Below, in pieces: positions 34,459 to 41,955 of a DNA stretch of 64,000 bases. The notes beneath the pieces were generated by a model, which saw nothing but the letters and a program-made list of their open reading frames with translations, made no database searches and was not told the DNA's origin. Each line of letters opens with the position of its first letter. The stretch's first letter is position 1. The stretch comes from HGM12587 sp045128635 (GTDB lineage: Bacteria > Bacillota > Clostridia > Lachnospirales > Lachnospiraceae), in the NCBI GenBank assembly GCA_045128635.1, contig JBGVRS010000102.1, positions 1-64,000 on the forward strand, read 5' to 3'. A program made the position numbers and the translations under genes.

Positions 34459-35539
34459 TTGAAGAACCTCCTTTCGATTTAACAAGAGCATAAAGGATTA
34501 CACCGTTCTGGATAATCTGACGCATTGTATCTGAAATATCTGTACCAGCCAGTAATTTATTGGATACCGGAGGTGTGAAGATAATCAGACCCTGATATAA
34601 AAATGTACCAATAATAACGTGCGCAATTGTCGCTTTACGCATTGTAGCACCACCAATCAGTACAGACGCTACACAGATAAAGCCCATTGCTAATGGAGCT
34701 GTATAAGCCTGTAAGTAACCAAAGCCCTGTGTATAGATTACGATACCAATTGCCCCAAGCATTGTAGAAAGTGCAACACCTGTTACACGAGCTTTATCTA
34801 CATCAATACCTGATGCTCGTGCAAATGTTGGGTTTGCACCAGTTGCCTGGATTGCAAGACCTGTTTTTGTACGGAAAAACAGGTACACAGCAAAGCAGAT
34901 TAGAAGACAGAATACAATCAGACCTGTTGGAACGAATATTCCTAATAATTCAAATCCGCCTGCTTCATTTAATAAGAATCCAAAACTTGATTCCATAGCA
35001 ACCTGATTACGTACACCAACACCACCCAATGGCCATGTAATTTCACCACTGGAGAATGGAGCACGGAACCATACGATACACATTAAGTAAATAACTGAGT
35101 AACCGATATAAGTTGTTACAGTCATTTCAGAACCTTTTACAAGGTTCAGGATTTTACCATATCCAATACCTACAAACCAAGCAAGTACTGCAGATACGAT
35201 AATTGCAAAGAACATTGCAGCCCATGAACCAAATCCCGGCATCACAGCGTTTACAGCTGGTGCAATGTTGAACTGAATTGCAAGTAATGGTCCTAACAAA
35301 CCGCACACGATACCTAAGCTGACACCATAGTTAGGACCGATACCACATTTGATTGTTGGTACCATCGCTAATACAAGGATTACCCACATACCCCAGTACT
35401 TCATTGTAGAAGAAAGATATGATTTGACATCAATATCATTTACATGCGCTGTAATAATAATAGCAACTAAGAAACAAAATACAACCAGACGTGGAATCCC
35501 GATGACATCAAGTGCTTTTTTAAATTTTTCTTTAGTCAT
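34451..35539 (-). CDS. ABC transporter permease 1 of the DUF3798 system (BPD_transp_2 fold)
   Basis: The 362-residue membrane protein has the same fold as its partner: GPNYGVSLGIVCGLLGPLL, EMTVTTYIGYSVIYLMCIVW, the cytoplasmic loop GANPTFARASGIDVDKARVT, and GGATMRKATIAHVIIGTFLY near the C-terminus. Two unequal permeases are the pattern of nucleoside (YufP/YufQ-like) and some sugar importers rather than of ribose systems with one permease. Its ATG overlaps the ATPase stop by one base, so the operon is tightly packed. Confidence 0.88.
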   Translation of the reverse strand: MTKEKFKKALDVIGIPRLVVFCFLVAIIITAHVNDIDVKSYLSSTMKYWGMWVILVLAMVPTIKCGIGPNYGVSLGIVCGLLGPLLAIQFNIAPAVNAVMPGFGSWAAMFFAIIVSAVLAWFVGIGYGKILNLVKGSEMTVTTYIGYSVIYLMCIVWFRAPFSSGEITWPLGGVGVRNQVAMESSFGFLLNEAGGFELLGIFVPTGLIVFCLLICFAVYLFFRTKTGLAIQATGANPTFARASGIDVDKARVTGVALSTMLGAIGIVIYTQGFGYLQAYTAPLAMGFICVASVLIGGATMRKATIAHVIIGTFLYQGLIIFTPPVSNKLLAGTDISDTMRQIIQNGVILYALVKSKGGSSNE

Positions 35540-37134
35540 TACTTGTTTCCTCCTTTCACGCCTGACATTGCCATACCGTATTCTGCATCCGATGCATCAG
35601 GAGCAAAGATTCCTGTAATCTGTCCATCAGATACGATTGCAATTCTGTCACATAAACTGCGAAGTTCGTTTAATTCAGAACTTACCATAATGATTGTCAT
35701 TCCTTCTTCGCGGTTCATTTTTGCTAATAATTCAAGAACCAGTTTCTTAGCACCGATATCGATACCACGAGTTGGTTCAGATACAACGAGAAGTTTTGGT
35801 CCCATTGTGATCGCACGAGCAAGACAAACTTTCTGCTGGTTACCACCTGATAAACGTCCTGCATACTGTTCAGGACCTGTACAACGGATATCCAGCTGTT
35901 TGATCATATCAAGAGCATGTTCACGTGCTTTCTTGTTGTCAAACAATTTTAATGGGCCCACTTTTTTCAGGAATTTTCCATCAATCTGCATTGCTGTGAA
36001 TGAAATATTATTTTCAATAGAATCGTCAAGTAAGAGACCTACACCACGACGGTCTTCAGAAACGAATGCAATATGTTTCTTTAAAGCTGCGCCGAGTTTT
36101 TCTGTTTCGATCACTTCACCATCAAATGTTACTGTACCTGTGCTCTTGTATAACCCGAGGATACCGTTTGGAATACCAACTTTACCCTGTCCGGCAAGAC
36201 CACCAATACCAAGTACTTCGCCACGACGTACATTTAAATCTACACCACGAACTTTTTCACCCGGCATATCTACATAGAAATCTTTCAGACTTAAAATAAT
36301 ATCATCTTCGCTGATTGTACGGGTATCTTCGCCTGCATCATCTACTAATTTTTCTACTTTACGTCCAACCATCATTTCAGCGATTTCTGCTGCAGTTGTA
36401 CCTTTTGTTTCTACGTGCTGTACGAATGTACCATCACGAAGAACTGTCATGCTGTTTGCAACCTGAATAACTTCATCAATACGATGTGTGATGAAGATAA
36501 TGGAGATACCTTTGGATGTCAGTACCTGCATTGTTTCAAGTAATTTCTGAGCTTCACTTTCAGCTAATACGGCTGTTGGTTCGTCGAAGATCAGAAGCTT
36601 CATACCTGTTTTATCAATTTCACGCGCAATTTCGATGAACTGCATGTAACCTACAGGCATTCCCCCAACGTAATCTGTTTCAGGAATATTTAAGCCGATT
36701 GTATCAAGAGCTTTTCTTGCATCTGCTGCCATTGCAGGTCTGTCAAGTTTTTCTAATGATTTGCCAAATACTCCGCTGGCGATTGTTGGCGTTGTGATTT
36801 CACGGCCAAGTTTTACATTTTCTGTTACTGTAAACCCTGGAATTAACATGAATTCCTGATGTACCATACCGATACCAAGTTCCATAGCCTTCTGTGGGCT
36901 ATCAATGTTTACAGGCTGACCATCAAATTCAATGGTTCCTTCGAAACCGCCTGTATTATGGATAACCGGCATACCAAACAGAATATTCATAAGTGTAGAT
37001 TTACCAGCACCATTTTCACCCATGAGCGCGTGGATTTCCCCCGGCGCTACATGGAGCTGAACACCTTTGAGTACCTTGTTTCCAAAATACTCTTTAGAGA
37101 TGTTGTCCATCTTTAATAAATACTTTGTTTCCAT
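35539..37134 (-). CDS. ABC transporter ATPase with two fused nucleotide-binding domains (RbsA/MglA/YufO type)
   Basis: The 531-residue protein contains two ABC domains. The first has Walker A GENGAGKST (39-47), the signature VGGMPVGYMQFIEIARE-like segment, and Walker B LLIFDEPTAVLAESE. The second has a degenerate Walker A region GLAGQGKVGIPNG, signature LSGGNQQKVCLARAI and Walker B LLVVSEPTRGIDIGA. One active and one weakened site is usual in this family. It powers the DUF3798 importer. A hairpin and a leader-like inverted repeat lie between the binding protein and this gene. Confidence 0.93.
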   Translation of the reverse strand: METKYLLKMDNISKEYFGNKVLKGVQLHVAPGEIHALMGENGAGKSTLMNILFGMPVIHNTGGFEGTIEFDGQPVNIDSPQKAMELGIGMVHQEFMLIPGFTVTENVKLGREITTPTIASGVFGKSLEKLDRPAMAADARKALDTIGLNIPETDYVGGMPVGYMQFIEIAREIDKTGMKLLIFDEPTAVLAESEAQKLLETMQVLTSKGISIIFITHRIDEVIQVANSMTVLRDGTFVQHVETKGTTAAEIAEMMVGRKVEKLVDDAGEDTRTISEDDIILSLKDFYVDMPGEKVRGVDLNVRRGEVLGIGGLAGQGKVGIPNGILGLYKSTGTVTFDGEVIETEKLGAALKKHIAFVSEDRRGVGLLLDDSIENNISFTAMQIDGKFLKKVGPLKLFDNKKAREHALDMIKQLDIRCTGPEQYAGRLSGGNQQKVCLARAITMGPKLLVVSEPTRGIDIGAKKLVLELLAKMNREEGMTIIMVSSELNELRSLCDRIAIVSDGQITGIFAPDASDAEYGMAMSGVKGGNK

Positions 37135-37152
37135 TTATTTCTTACTCCTTTT

Positions 37153-37219
37153 GTAAGCGTTGAACGCTTTACGCGACATCTAATACCACACTGCTGCGTG
37201 CAAACTGTTCAGCGCTTAC
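37153..37219 (-). promoter_or_regulatory. long-range inverted repeat in front of the ATPase gene
   Basis: GTAAGCGTTGAAC (37153-37165) and GTTCAGCGCTTAC (37207-37219) can pair over 13 bases with one mismatch, enclosing 41 bases. In RNA the 3' arm ends just before the ribosome site of the ATPase gene. It may control translation or protect the mRNA after processing; no known element is recognised. Confidence 0.5.
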
Positions 37220-37289
37220 AGTGCTTTTAATATTTTCTCTTTTATGTGTTAACACGTTACCAAGAGAAAAACTTTCACCCAAAACATAA

Positions 37290-37325
37290 GAACGCGTCCA
37301 TCGTTATAAAGCGATGAACGCATTC
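37290..37325 (-). terminator. attenuating hairpin after the DUF3798 protein gene
   Basis: A 14-bp stem with two G-U pairs in RNA (37290-37303 with 37312-37325) and an 8-base loop follows the binding-protein gene at 44 bases distance. The T-run after it is weak (TTATGTTTTGGG), pointing to partial termination within the operon. Confidence 0.7.
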
Positions 37326-37368
37326 TATATGTTACTTAATCAATTCTCAACTAAGCTTTTGCCTAATC

Positions 37369-38541
37369 CTAGAATTCGTAGAATGGGCAAAGAATCATGA
37401 AGAAATTGTCAATTCCTTCTGGTGAAGCCTCATCTACGTAGTGAGATACTGTTGTAGCTTCGCCAGCGATTTTCTTCATTTCTGCTAATAAAGCTTCTTC
37501 GTCGCAACGATCTGTGATGTCGCCTTCGATGTATTTAATAGCGTATTCAACACCAGCTTCGATCATCATCATGTTGATAGGTACTTCCCATGTAGCCATA
37601 CGGCCTGTGTTGCCATATTCAGCAACTTTAGCTGTGATCTGTTCTAACATGTATGGTACATCGCCTTCATGACCTTCTGTAGAGATGTTGAATGCTGAAG
37701 GATATGCATGGTATGGAGATGGACAGCACTGCTGTGGGTAGATTGCTCCAAGTTCAGCACACTGCTGAATTAATGGAACCTGCATAGAGCAGTTTGTACA
37801 GAAGAATGCTGTGTCTTTTCCATATGTTTTAACATATTCTTTGATGTTTTCTGTCACCCATGCCTGAGCGCCTGTAACACCTGCATCACCTGTTGGGTCT
37901 GGAGCTGTAGCTTCAACGTATTCGATGCCGAGTTCATCACATCTCTGGATAAATCCTTCACGACGACCAGCGATTGTAGCGTAACCTAAGTGACGTTCGA
38001 AAGAAATGTGAACGAATGTTTTAGCACCCATTTTCTGCGCTTCATCGATGATTGTTGTACCCATAGCGATTTCGTCTACTAACATACAAATGTCAGCTGC
38101 TGCAGCGATAACTGCTGGGTCTTCTGCACAAACACCTGTGATGAAAAGGATATCGTCACGTGTTTCTTTAACTTTGTTGATTGCTGCTGTAGCACCTGGA
38201 ACTGCCTGTACGAATACGATAGCTTTTACCGCTGGGTCAGCTGCCATGTTTGTTACTGTAGCAATTGTCTGTTCTGTTTCTGTAGAGAAGTTATCTGGGT
38301 ATGTAGCTGTAACGATCATATCGCCGTATTTAGCTTTAAGATTCTGAGCTGCCTGATATTCTTCTTCACCCTGAGATACAGTACCTGTGATGATACCGAT
38401 CTTGTAATCAACTGAAGATTCTTCTGTTGCTGCTTCTTCTGTTGCTGCTGGAGCTTCTTCAGCTGGTGCACTTGCGCTGCTGCATGCTACTAAAGATACA
38501 GTCATTGTAAGCGCAAGTAATAAAGAAATAATCTTTTTCAT
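37369..38541 (-). CDS. DUF3798 substrate-binding lipoprotein
   Basis: The 390-residue protein has a lipoprotein signal with lipobox LVAC (Cys20), an Ala/Glu-rich linker and a two-lobed periplasmic-binding fold: YKIGIITGTVSQGEEEYQAA at about 46-65, AIVFVQAVPGATAAINKV, and TFVHISFERHLGYATIAGRR. Wording such as FERHLGYATIAGRREGFIQRC and CCPSPYHAYPSAF is what I know as DUF3798 (PF12683), a family found as the binding protein of uncharacterised importers. Three closely spaced cysteines (CTNCS; QQCC) are unusual for such a protein. The ligand is unknown. It heads the operon, with its own strong promoter. Confidence 0.85.
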   Translation of the reverse strand: MKKIISLLLALTMTVSLVACSSASAPAEEAPAATEEAATEESSVDYKIGIITGTVSQGEEEYQAAQNLKAKYGDMIVTATYPDNFSTETEQTIATVTNMAADPAVKAIVFVQAVPGATAAINKVKETRDDILFITGVCAEDPAVIAAAADICMLVDEIAMGTTIIDEAQKMGAKTFVHISFERHLGYATIAGRREGFIQRCDELGIEYVEATAPDPTGDAGVTGAQAWVTENIKEYVKTYGKDTAFFCTNCSMQVPLIQQCAELGAIYPQQCCPSPYHAYPSAFNISTEGHEGDVPYMLEQITAKVAEYGNTGRMATWEVPINMMMIEAGVEYAIKYIEGDITDRCDEEALLAEMKKIAGEATTVSHYVDEASPEGIDNFFMILCPFYEF

Positions 38542-38617
38542 TTCTTCATCCTCCTACTTTTTGTTTGTTTTATATTTCTCTTTATCGCTTTGCCCTGATA
38601 AAGTAATATACTTCCAC

Positions 38618-38646
38618 ATTATATACTCTTTTTCCTTGAAATACAA
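38618..38646 (-). promoter_or_regulatory. promoter of the DUF3798 operon
   Basis: TTGTAT (38646-38641) and a perfect TATAAT (38623-38618) lie 17 bases apart on the minus strand. The leader is about 70 bases and ends with GGAGGATGAAGAA before the ATG. Confidence 0.8.
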
Positions 38647-38655
38647 GTGTTTTTC

Positions 38656-38686
38656 AAAAAAAAGACACTTATTTTTCATAAGTGCC
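38656..38686 (-). terminator. terminator after tRNA-Thr, possibly bidirectional
   Basis: A 9-bp stem (38664-38672 with 38678-38686, GACACTTAT/ATAAGTGCC with one wobble) is followed by eight T on the minus strand. It ends the tRNA-Thr transcript and probably that of pheA reading through. Confidence 0.85.
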
Positions 38687-38728
38687 TTTTTATCGTGTCT
38701 CTTCAAATCTTCTTTTTTGATTTACAAA

Positions 38729-38800
38729 GCTGCTGACGGGAGTTGAACCCGTGACCTCCTCACTACCAATGAGGTGCGCTACCACCTGTGCCACAGCAGC
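38729..38800 (-). tRNA. tRNA-Thr (anticodon GGT)
   Basis: The 72-base minus-strand sequence folds as a tRNA. The 7-bp acceptor stem is GCTGCTG/CAGCAGC, the anticodon stem CCTCA/TGAGG has loop TTGGTAG (anticodon GGT), and the T arm is ACGGG-TTCAACT-CCCGT. The D stem has one weak pair. The 3' CCA is not encoded. It has its own promoter (38822-38850) and a terminator behind. Confidence 0.97.
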
Positions 38801-38821
38801 CTGCATTTATCATGCCAAAAC

Positions 38822-38850
38822 ATAATAGCATTACAAATCTGAAATGTCAA
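38822..38850 (-). promoter_or_regulatory. promoter of tRNA-Thr
   Basis: A perfect TTGACA (38850-38845) and TATTAT (38827-38822) are 17 bases apart on the minus strand, starting six bases after the pheA stop. Confidence 0.85.
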
Positions 38851-38856
38851 TCTGTT

Positions 38857-39987
38857 TTAATAATTCCCCAAAATTTTAAAATTCGCTGTTTCTTCCTTAA
38901 TACCTCTAAGCGCATTTTTTACCGCTGAATCATTTAAATTCCCATCAAAATCCACAAAGAAATGATATTCCCACTGTTTTTCCGGAATCGGTCTGGATTC
39001 AATTTTTGTCATATTCAGATCATTGTAAATAAAATGAGATAAAATATTATAAAGACTGCCGCTTGTATGAGGTACTTCAAAGCAGATGCTGATCTTATTT
39101 GCATTTTTTTCAAAAATCTTTTGATTTGTAACAATAATAAATCTAGTAGAATTTGCCTTTCCGTGGCAGATTCTTTCCCGCAGAATCTTCATTCCATAAT
39201 ATTTTGCGGCCTGTTTGCTGCCAATAGCTGCTTTTGTTTTATCTGCACTATCTTTCACATTTTTCACCGCTACTGCAGTGTTATTTACACTCATCTGCGT
39301 CCATTCCCGATGTTCATCTAAAAATTTTGAGCACTGCATAAGCGCTTGCGGATGAGAATAGACGGTTTCAATATCAGATTCCTCTGCATCGGTCTGTCCC
39401 ATAAGAACATGGTCGATATATACTACTTTTTCCCCTACAATATAGTTACTGTATTCATTTAACAGATCATAATTGTCACTGACAATTCCGGCTGTAGAAT
39501 TTTCCAGAGGAAGCACCGCATAATCTGCACTGCCTTCTTTAATCGCTTCCATGGCATCTCTCCAACGCTCCACATGGAAACAATTTACATACTCTCCAAA
39601 ATATTCTAAAGCAGCCTGATGCGCATAGGCTCCTTCCAGTCCCTGATATACCACACGTACATCCTTCTTATCAATTTCATCCACGCATGTAAAATCAAGT
39701 CTTCCCTTCACGCCATTCTGTTCCAGAAGCTGGTACTGCAGTTTTCTGCTCATTGCCATTACTTGCTGAAAAAGTTCTGTCACACCATGTCTGTTAAAGT
39801 CAGAATGGGCAAGGTCACCTAAAACCTGTAACTTGCTAAGCTCGCGTTCTCTGTCTAATACTTTCTTTCCTGTGTTTATTTTATATTCCGCAACCTCTCC
39901 ACATATTTCCATACGTTTTTCGAAAAGTTCCACCATCTGTCTGTCAATTCTATCGATTTCATCTCTTAGGACCAGTAAATCTGTCAT
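38857..39987 (-). CDS. pheA: bifunctional chorismate mutase/prephenate dehydratase
   Basis: This 376-residue enzyme makes phenylpyruvate from chorismate in phenylalanine synthesis. Residues 1-90 are an AroQ chorismate mutase (LRDEIDRIDRQMVELFEKRM with the catalytic basic residues). About 111-290 is the prephenate dehydratase: VVYQGLEGAYAHQAA, PLENSTAGIV and the catalytic TRF in ANSTRF (281-283). About 297-370 is the ACT regulatory domain with ESRP (330-333), which binds phenylalanine for feedback control. GAGGAAG precedes the ATG. The promoter at 40040-40068 has a 14-bp palindrome near the start point. The gene is monocistronic. Confidence 0.95.
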   Translation of the reverse strand: MTDLLVLRDEIDRIDRQMVELFEKRMEICGEVAEYKINTGKKVLDRERELSKLQVLGDLAHSDFNRHGVTELFQQVMAMSRKLQYQLLEQNGVKGRLDFTCVDEIDKKDVRVVYQGLEGAYAHQAALEYFGEYVNCFHVERWRDAMEAIKEGSADYAVLPLENSTAGIVSDNYDLLNEYSNYIVGEKVVYIDHVLMGQTDAEESDIETVYSHPQALMQCSKFLDEHREWTQMSVNNTAVAVKNVKDSADKTKAAIGSKQAAKYYGMKILRERICHGKANSTRFIIVTNQKIFEKNANKISICFEVPHTSGSLYNILSHFIYNDLNMTKIESRPIPEKQWEYHFFVDFDGNLNDSAVKNALRGIKEETANFKILGNY

Positions 39988-40018
39988 TTTTTCTTCCTCA
40001 CTTCACACTTCCTGCTGC

Positions 40019-40032
40019 TTCACCGCGGTGAA
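40019..40032. promoter_or_regulatory. 14-bp palindrome at the pheA transcription start
   Basis: TTCACCGCGGTGAA is a perfect palindrome just downstream of the pheA -10, spanning the expected first transcribed bases. Its GC-rich centre stands out in an AT-rich region. It could be an operator or a 5' hairpin that protects the mRNA. Confidence 0.5.
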
Positions 40033-40039
40033 TGGTAAC

Positions 40040-40068
40040 AGTATAAACCCATTTTCCTATTTTTTCAA
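40040..40068 (-). promoter_or_regulatory. promoter of pheA
   Basis: TTGAAA (40068-40063) and TATACT (40045-40040) are spaced by 17 bases on the minus strand. The leader is about 47 bases, too short for a T-box. Confidence 0.78.
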
Positions 40069-40103
40069 ACATATTATTTACAACGACGGACATACTTCTT
40101 ATT

Positions 40104-40502
40104 ATGAAAAATAAATTTATTCTCTGTGGCGTCATTGGCTGGTGCGCCGAAATTCTCTGGACCGGCTTAAATTCCCTGATAAATGGCCGTTTGAAGCTGA
40201 TTGGCCAATCCTCCCTCTGGATGTTTCCAATCTATGGCTGTGCTGCGCTTATCGAGCCATTATCAAGAATCTACAAACGATTCAATACATTTTCCAGGGG
40301 TATCATTTATATGATACACATTTTCTTTGCTGAATTTGTTTCCGGAAGTATCTTAAAAAAATACGGTATCTGCCCCTGGGACTATTCTGCAAGTCCGCTA
40401 AACATTAATGGTATCATTCGCCTTGACTATGCCCCCTTATGGTTTGGACTGGGACTATTTTACGAAACACTTTTTAGGCGACAAAAAAGGCAGGTCCGCT
40501 AA
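40104..40502 (+). CDS. small CmpB-type integral membrane protein (PF06541-like)
   Basis: This is one of two complete plus-strand genes. The 132-residue protein has about four hydrophobic segments and conserved-looking blocks GWCAEILWTGL, GQSSLWMFPIYGCAALIEPL, RGIIYMIHIFFAEFVSG, CPWDYS and IRLDYAPLWFGLGLFYE. I recognise these as the family labelled putative ABC transporter permease, ABC_trans_CmpB, although no ATPase is near and a transport role is unproven. The ATG has no good ribosome site and no clear promoter, which lowers certainty about expression. Its last codons lie in the terminator hairpin of pyrBI on the other strand. Confidence 0.75.
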   Translation: MKNKFILCGVIGWCAEILWTGLNSLINGRLKLIGQSSLWMFPIYGCAALIEPLSRIYKRFNTFSRGIIYMIHIFFAEFVSGSILKKYGICPWDYSASPLNINGIIRLDYAPLWFGLGLFYETLFRRQKRQVR

Positions 40503-40510
40503 GACCTGCC
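40483..40510 (-). terminator. terminator of pyrBI
   Basis: A perfect 8-bp stem GGCAGGTC/GACCTGCC (40489-40496 with 40503-40510) with a 6-base loop is followed on the minus strand by six T. It overlaps the last 14 bases of the convergent plus-strand gene, whose stop codon forms part of the loop. Confidence 0.9.
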
Positions 40511-40516
40511 CGAAAA

Positions 40517-40960
40517 TTATTTGTCTTTTCTTAATCTTCCTCTGTACTTTTCTTCACACCATTTACATCTGTAAATTTCCTTACGAGGATCTGTCAGCAC
40601 AAATACCTGTTCAAGTTCCTGTTCAATAGATGTAATACAACGTGGATTTCTGCATTTTACGACGTTTACTACCTCTTTTGGGAGTTCCAGAGTCTTTTTA
40701 TCTACGATTTCAGAATCTTTGATGATATTGATTGTAATCTTGTGATCAATAAATCCAAGTACGTTCATATCAATGAAATCGATCGGGCATTCGATTTTCA
40801 TAATATCTTTTTTGCCCATTTTATTACTTCTTGCATTCTTAATAATCGCTACACAGCAATCTAACTGATCCAAGTGCAGATATTTATAAATATCCATACT
40901 TTTTCCGGCCTGAATGTGGTCCAGAACGAAACCTTCCTGAATTGTACCTACGTTTAACAT
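40517..40960 (-). CDS. pyrI: aspartate carbamoyltransferase regulatory subunit
   Basis: PyrI binds nucleotides and adjusts the activity of PyrB. The 147-residue protein has the N-terminal nucleotide-binding domain (GFVLDHIQAGKSMDIYKYL) and the C-terminal zinc domain with CRNPRC and CKWC, the four cysteines that hold the zinc and contact PyrB. The ATG follows the pyrB stop by one base. The length agrees with the family (about 150). Confidence 0.95.
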   Translation of the reverse strand: MLNVGTIQEGFVLDHIQAGKSMDIYKYLHLDQLDCCVAIIKNARSNKMGKKDIMKIECPIDFIDMNVLGFIDHKITINIIKDSEIVDKKTLELPKEVVNVVKCRNPRCITSIEQELEQVFVLTDPRKEIYRCKWCEEKYRGRLRKDK

Positions 40961-40961
40961 T

Positions 40962-41879
40962 CTACACCTCGATTCCCAGTAATGTGAGGATTAACGCCAT
41001 ACGCACATAAACCCCATACTGTACCTGTCTGAAATATGCTGCTCTAGGGTCATTATCTACTTCTACGGAAATTTCATTTACTCGTGGAAGTGGATGAAGA
41101 ACCAGCATATCTTCTTTTGCAAGTGCCATTTTCTTCTTGTCTAAAACATAGAAATCTTTTAAACGGATGTAATCTTCTTCGTTGAAGAAACGTTCTCTCT
41201 GAACACGTGTCATATAGAGAATGTCAAGCTCAGGCATCACATCTTCAATATGCTCTACTTCCTTATAAGGAATGTTCTGTGCATCCAGAACATCTTCACG
41301 AATGTATCCAGGAATTTTTAATTCTTCCGGTGAAATCAGTACAAATGAGATGCCTTCATAACGTGCCAGTGCTTTGATTAAAGAATGAACAGTACGTCCA
41401 AATTTCAAGTCACCACAAAGACCAATTACCAGATTGTCAAGACGTCCTTTTAAGGAACGAATTGTCAAAAGGTCTGTCAATGTCTGTGTTGGGTGCTGAT
41501 GACCGCCATCACCTGCATTGATTACTGGAATAGAAGATACTCTGGTCGCTACCATTGGTGCACCTTCTTTTGGATGACGCATTGCGCAGATATCTGCATA
41601 GCAGGAAATCATACGGATTGTATCCGATACACTTTCCCCTTTTGCTGCTGAACTGCTTGCTGCTGATGAAAATCCAAGGACATTACCACCAAGGTTCATC
41701 ATCGCTGCTTCAAAGCTAAGTCTTGTTCTTGTACTTGGCTCATAAAAAAGAGTCGCAAGTTTTTTTCCGGCACAGGCATGTGCATATTTTTCAGGATTCT
41801 TTTCGATATCATTACCAAGGTCTAATAACTTGTCCAGTTCTTCTACCGAAAAATCCAAAGGAGTCATTAAATGTCTCAT
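40962..41879 (-). CDS. pyrB: aspartate carbamoyltransferase catalytic subunit
   Basis: PyrB joins carbamoyl phosphate and aspartate in the second step of pyrimidine synthesis. The 305-residue protein shows the carbamoyl phosphate motif STRTR (49-53) in FYEPSTRTRLSFE, the HPTQTLTD block, and the aspartate-binding region LHPLPRVNEI near the end. It is paired with pyrI, the enterobacterial-type arrangement that also occurs in Clostridia. The rest of the pyr genes are not in the window. GGAGGT lies ahead of the ATG. Confidence 0.96.
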   Translation of the reverse strand: MRHLMTPLDFSVEELDKLLDLGNDIEKNPEKYAHACAGKKLATLFYEPSTRTRLSFEAAMMNLGGNVLGFSSAASSSAAKGESVSDTIRMISCYADICAMRHPKEGAPMVATRVSSIPVINAGDGGHQHPTQTLTDLLTIRSLKGRLDNLVIGLCGDLKFGRTVHSLIKALARYEGISFVLISPEELKIPGYIREDVLDAQNIPYKEVEHIEDVMPELDILYMTRVQRERFFNEEDYIRLKDFYVLDKKKMALAKEDMLVLHPLPRVNEISVEVDNDPRAAYFRQVQYGVYVRMALILTLLGIEV

Positions 41880-41915
41880 TGGTACCTCCTAATATTCATT
41901 TCTTTTCAACTATTT

Positions 41916-41944
41916 AGCATACACTATTTTTGACTTTTTTTCAA
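41916..41944 (-). promoter_or_regulatory. promoter of pyrBI
   Basis: TTGAAA (41944-41939) and TATGCT (41921-41916) are 17 bases apart on the minus strand. The leader is only about 30 bases, which leaves no room for a PyrR attenuator or a leader peptide. Confidence 0.75.
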
Positions 41945-41955
41945 GTAACCAATCT

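Noticed and set aside
35543..36277. 244-codon plus-strand open frame inside the double ABC ATPase gene
   Set aside because: It is antisense to signature and Walker motifs of the real gene and rich in Ser/Pro/Arg as expected of a shadow frame.
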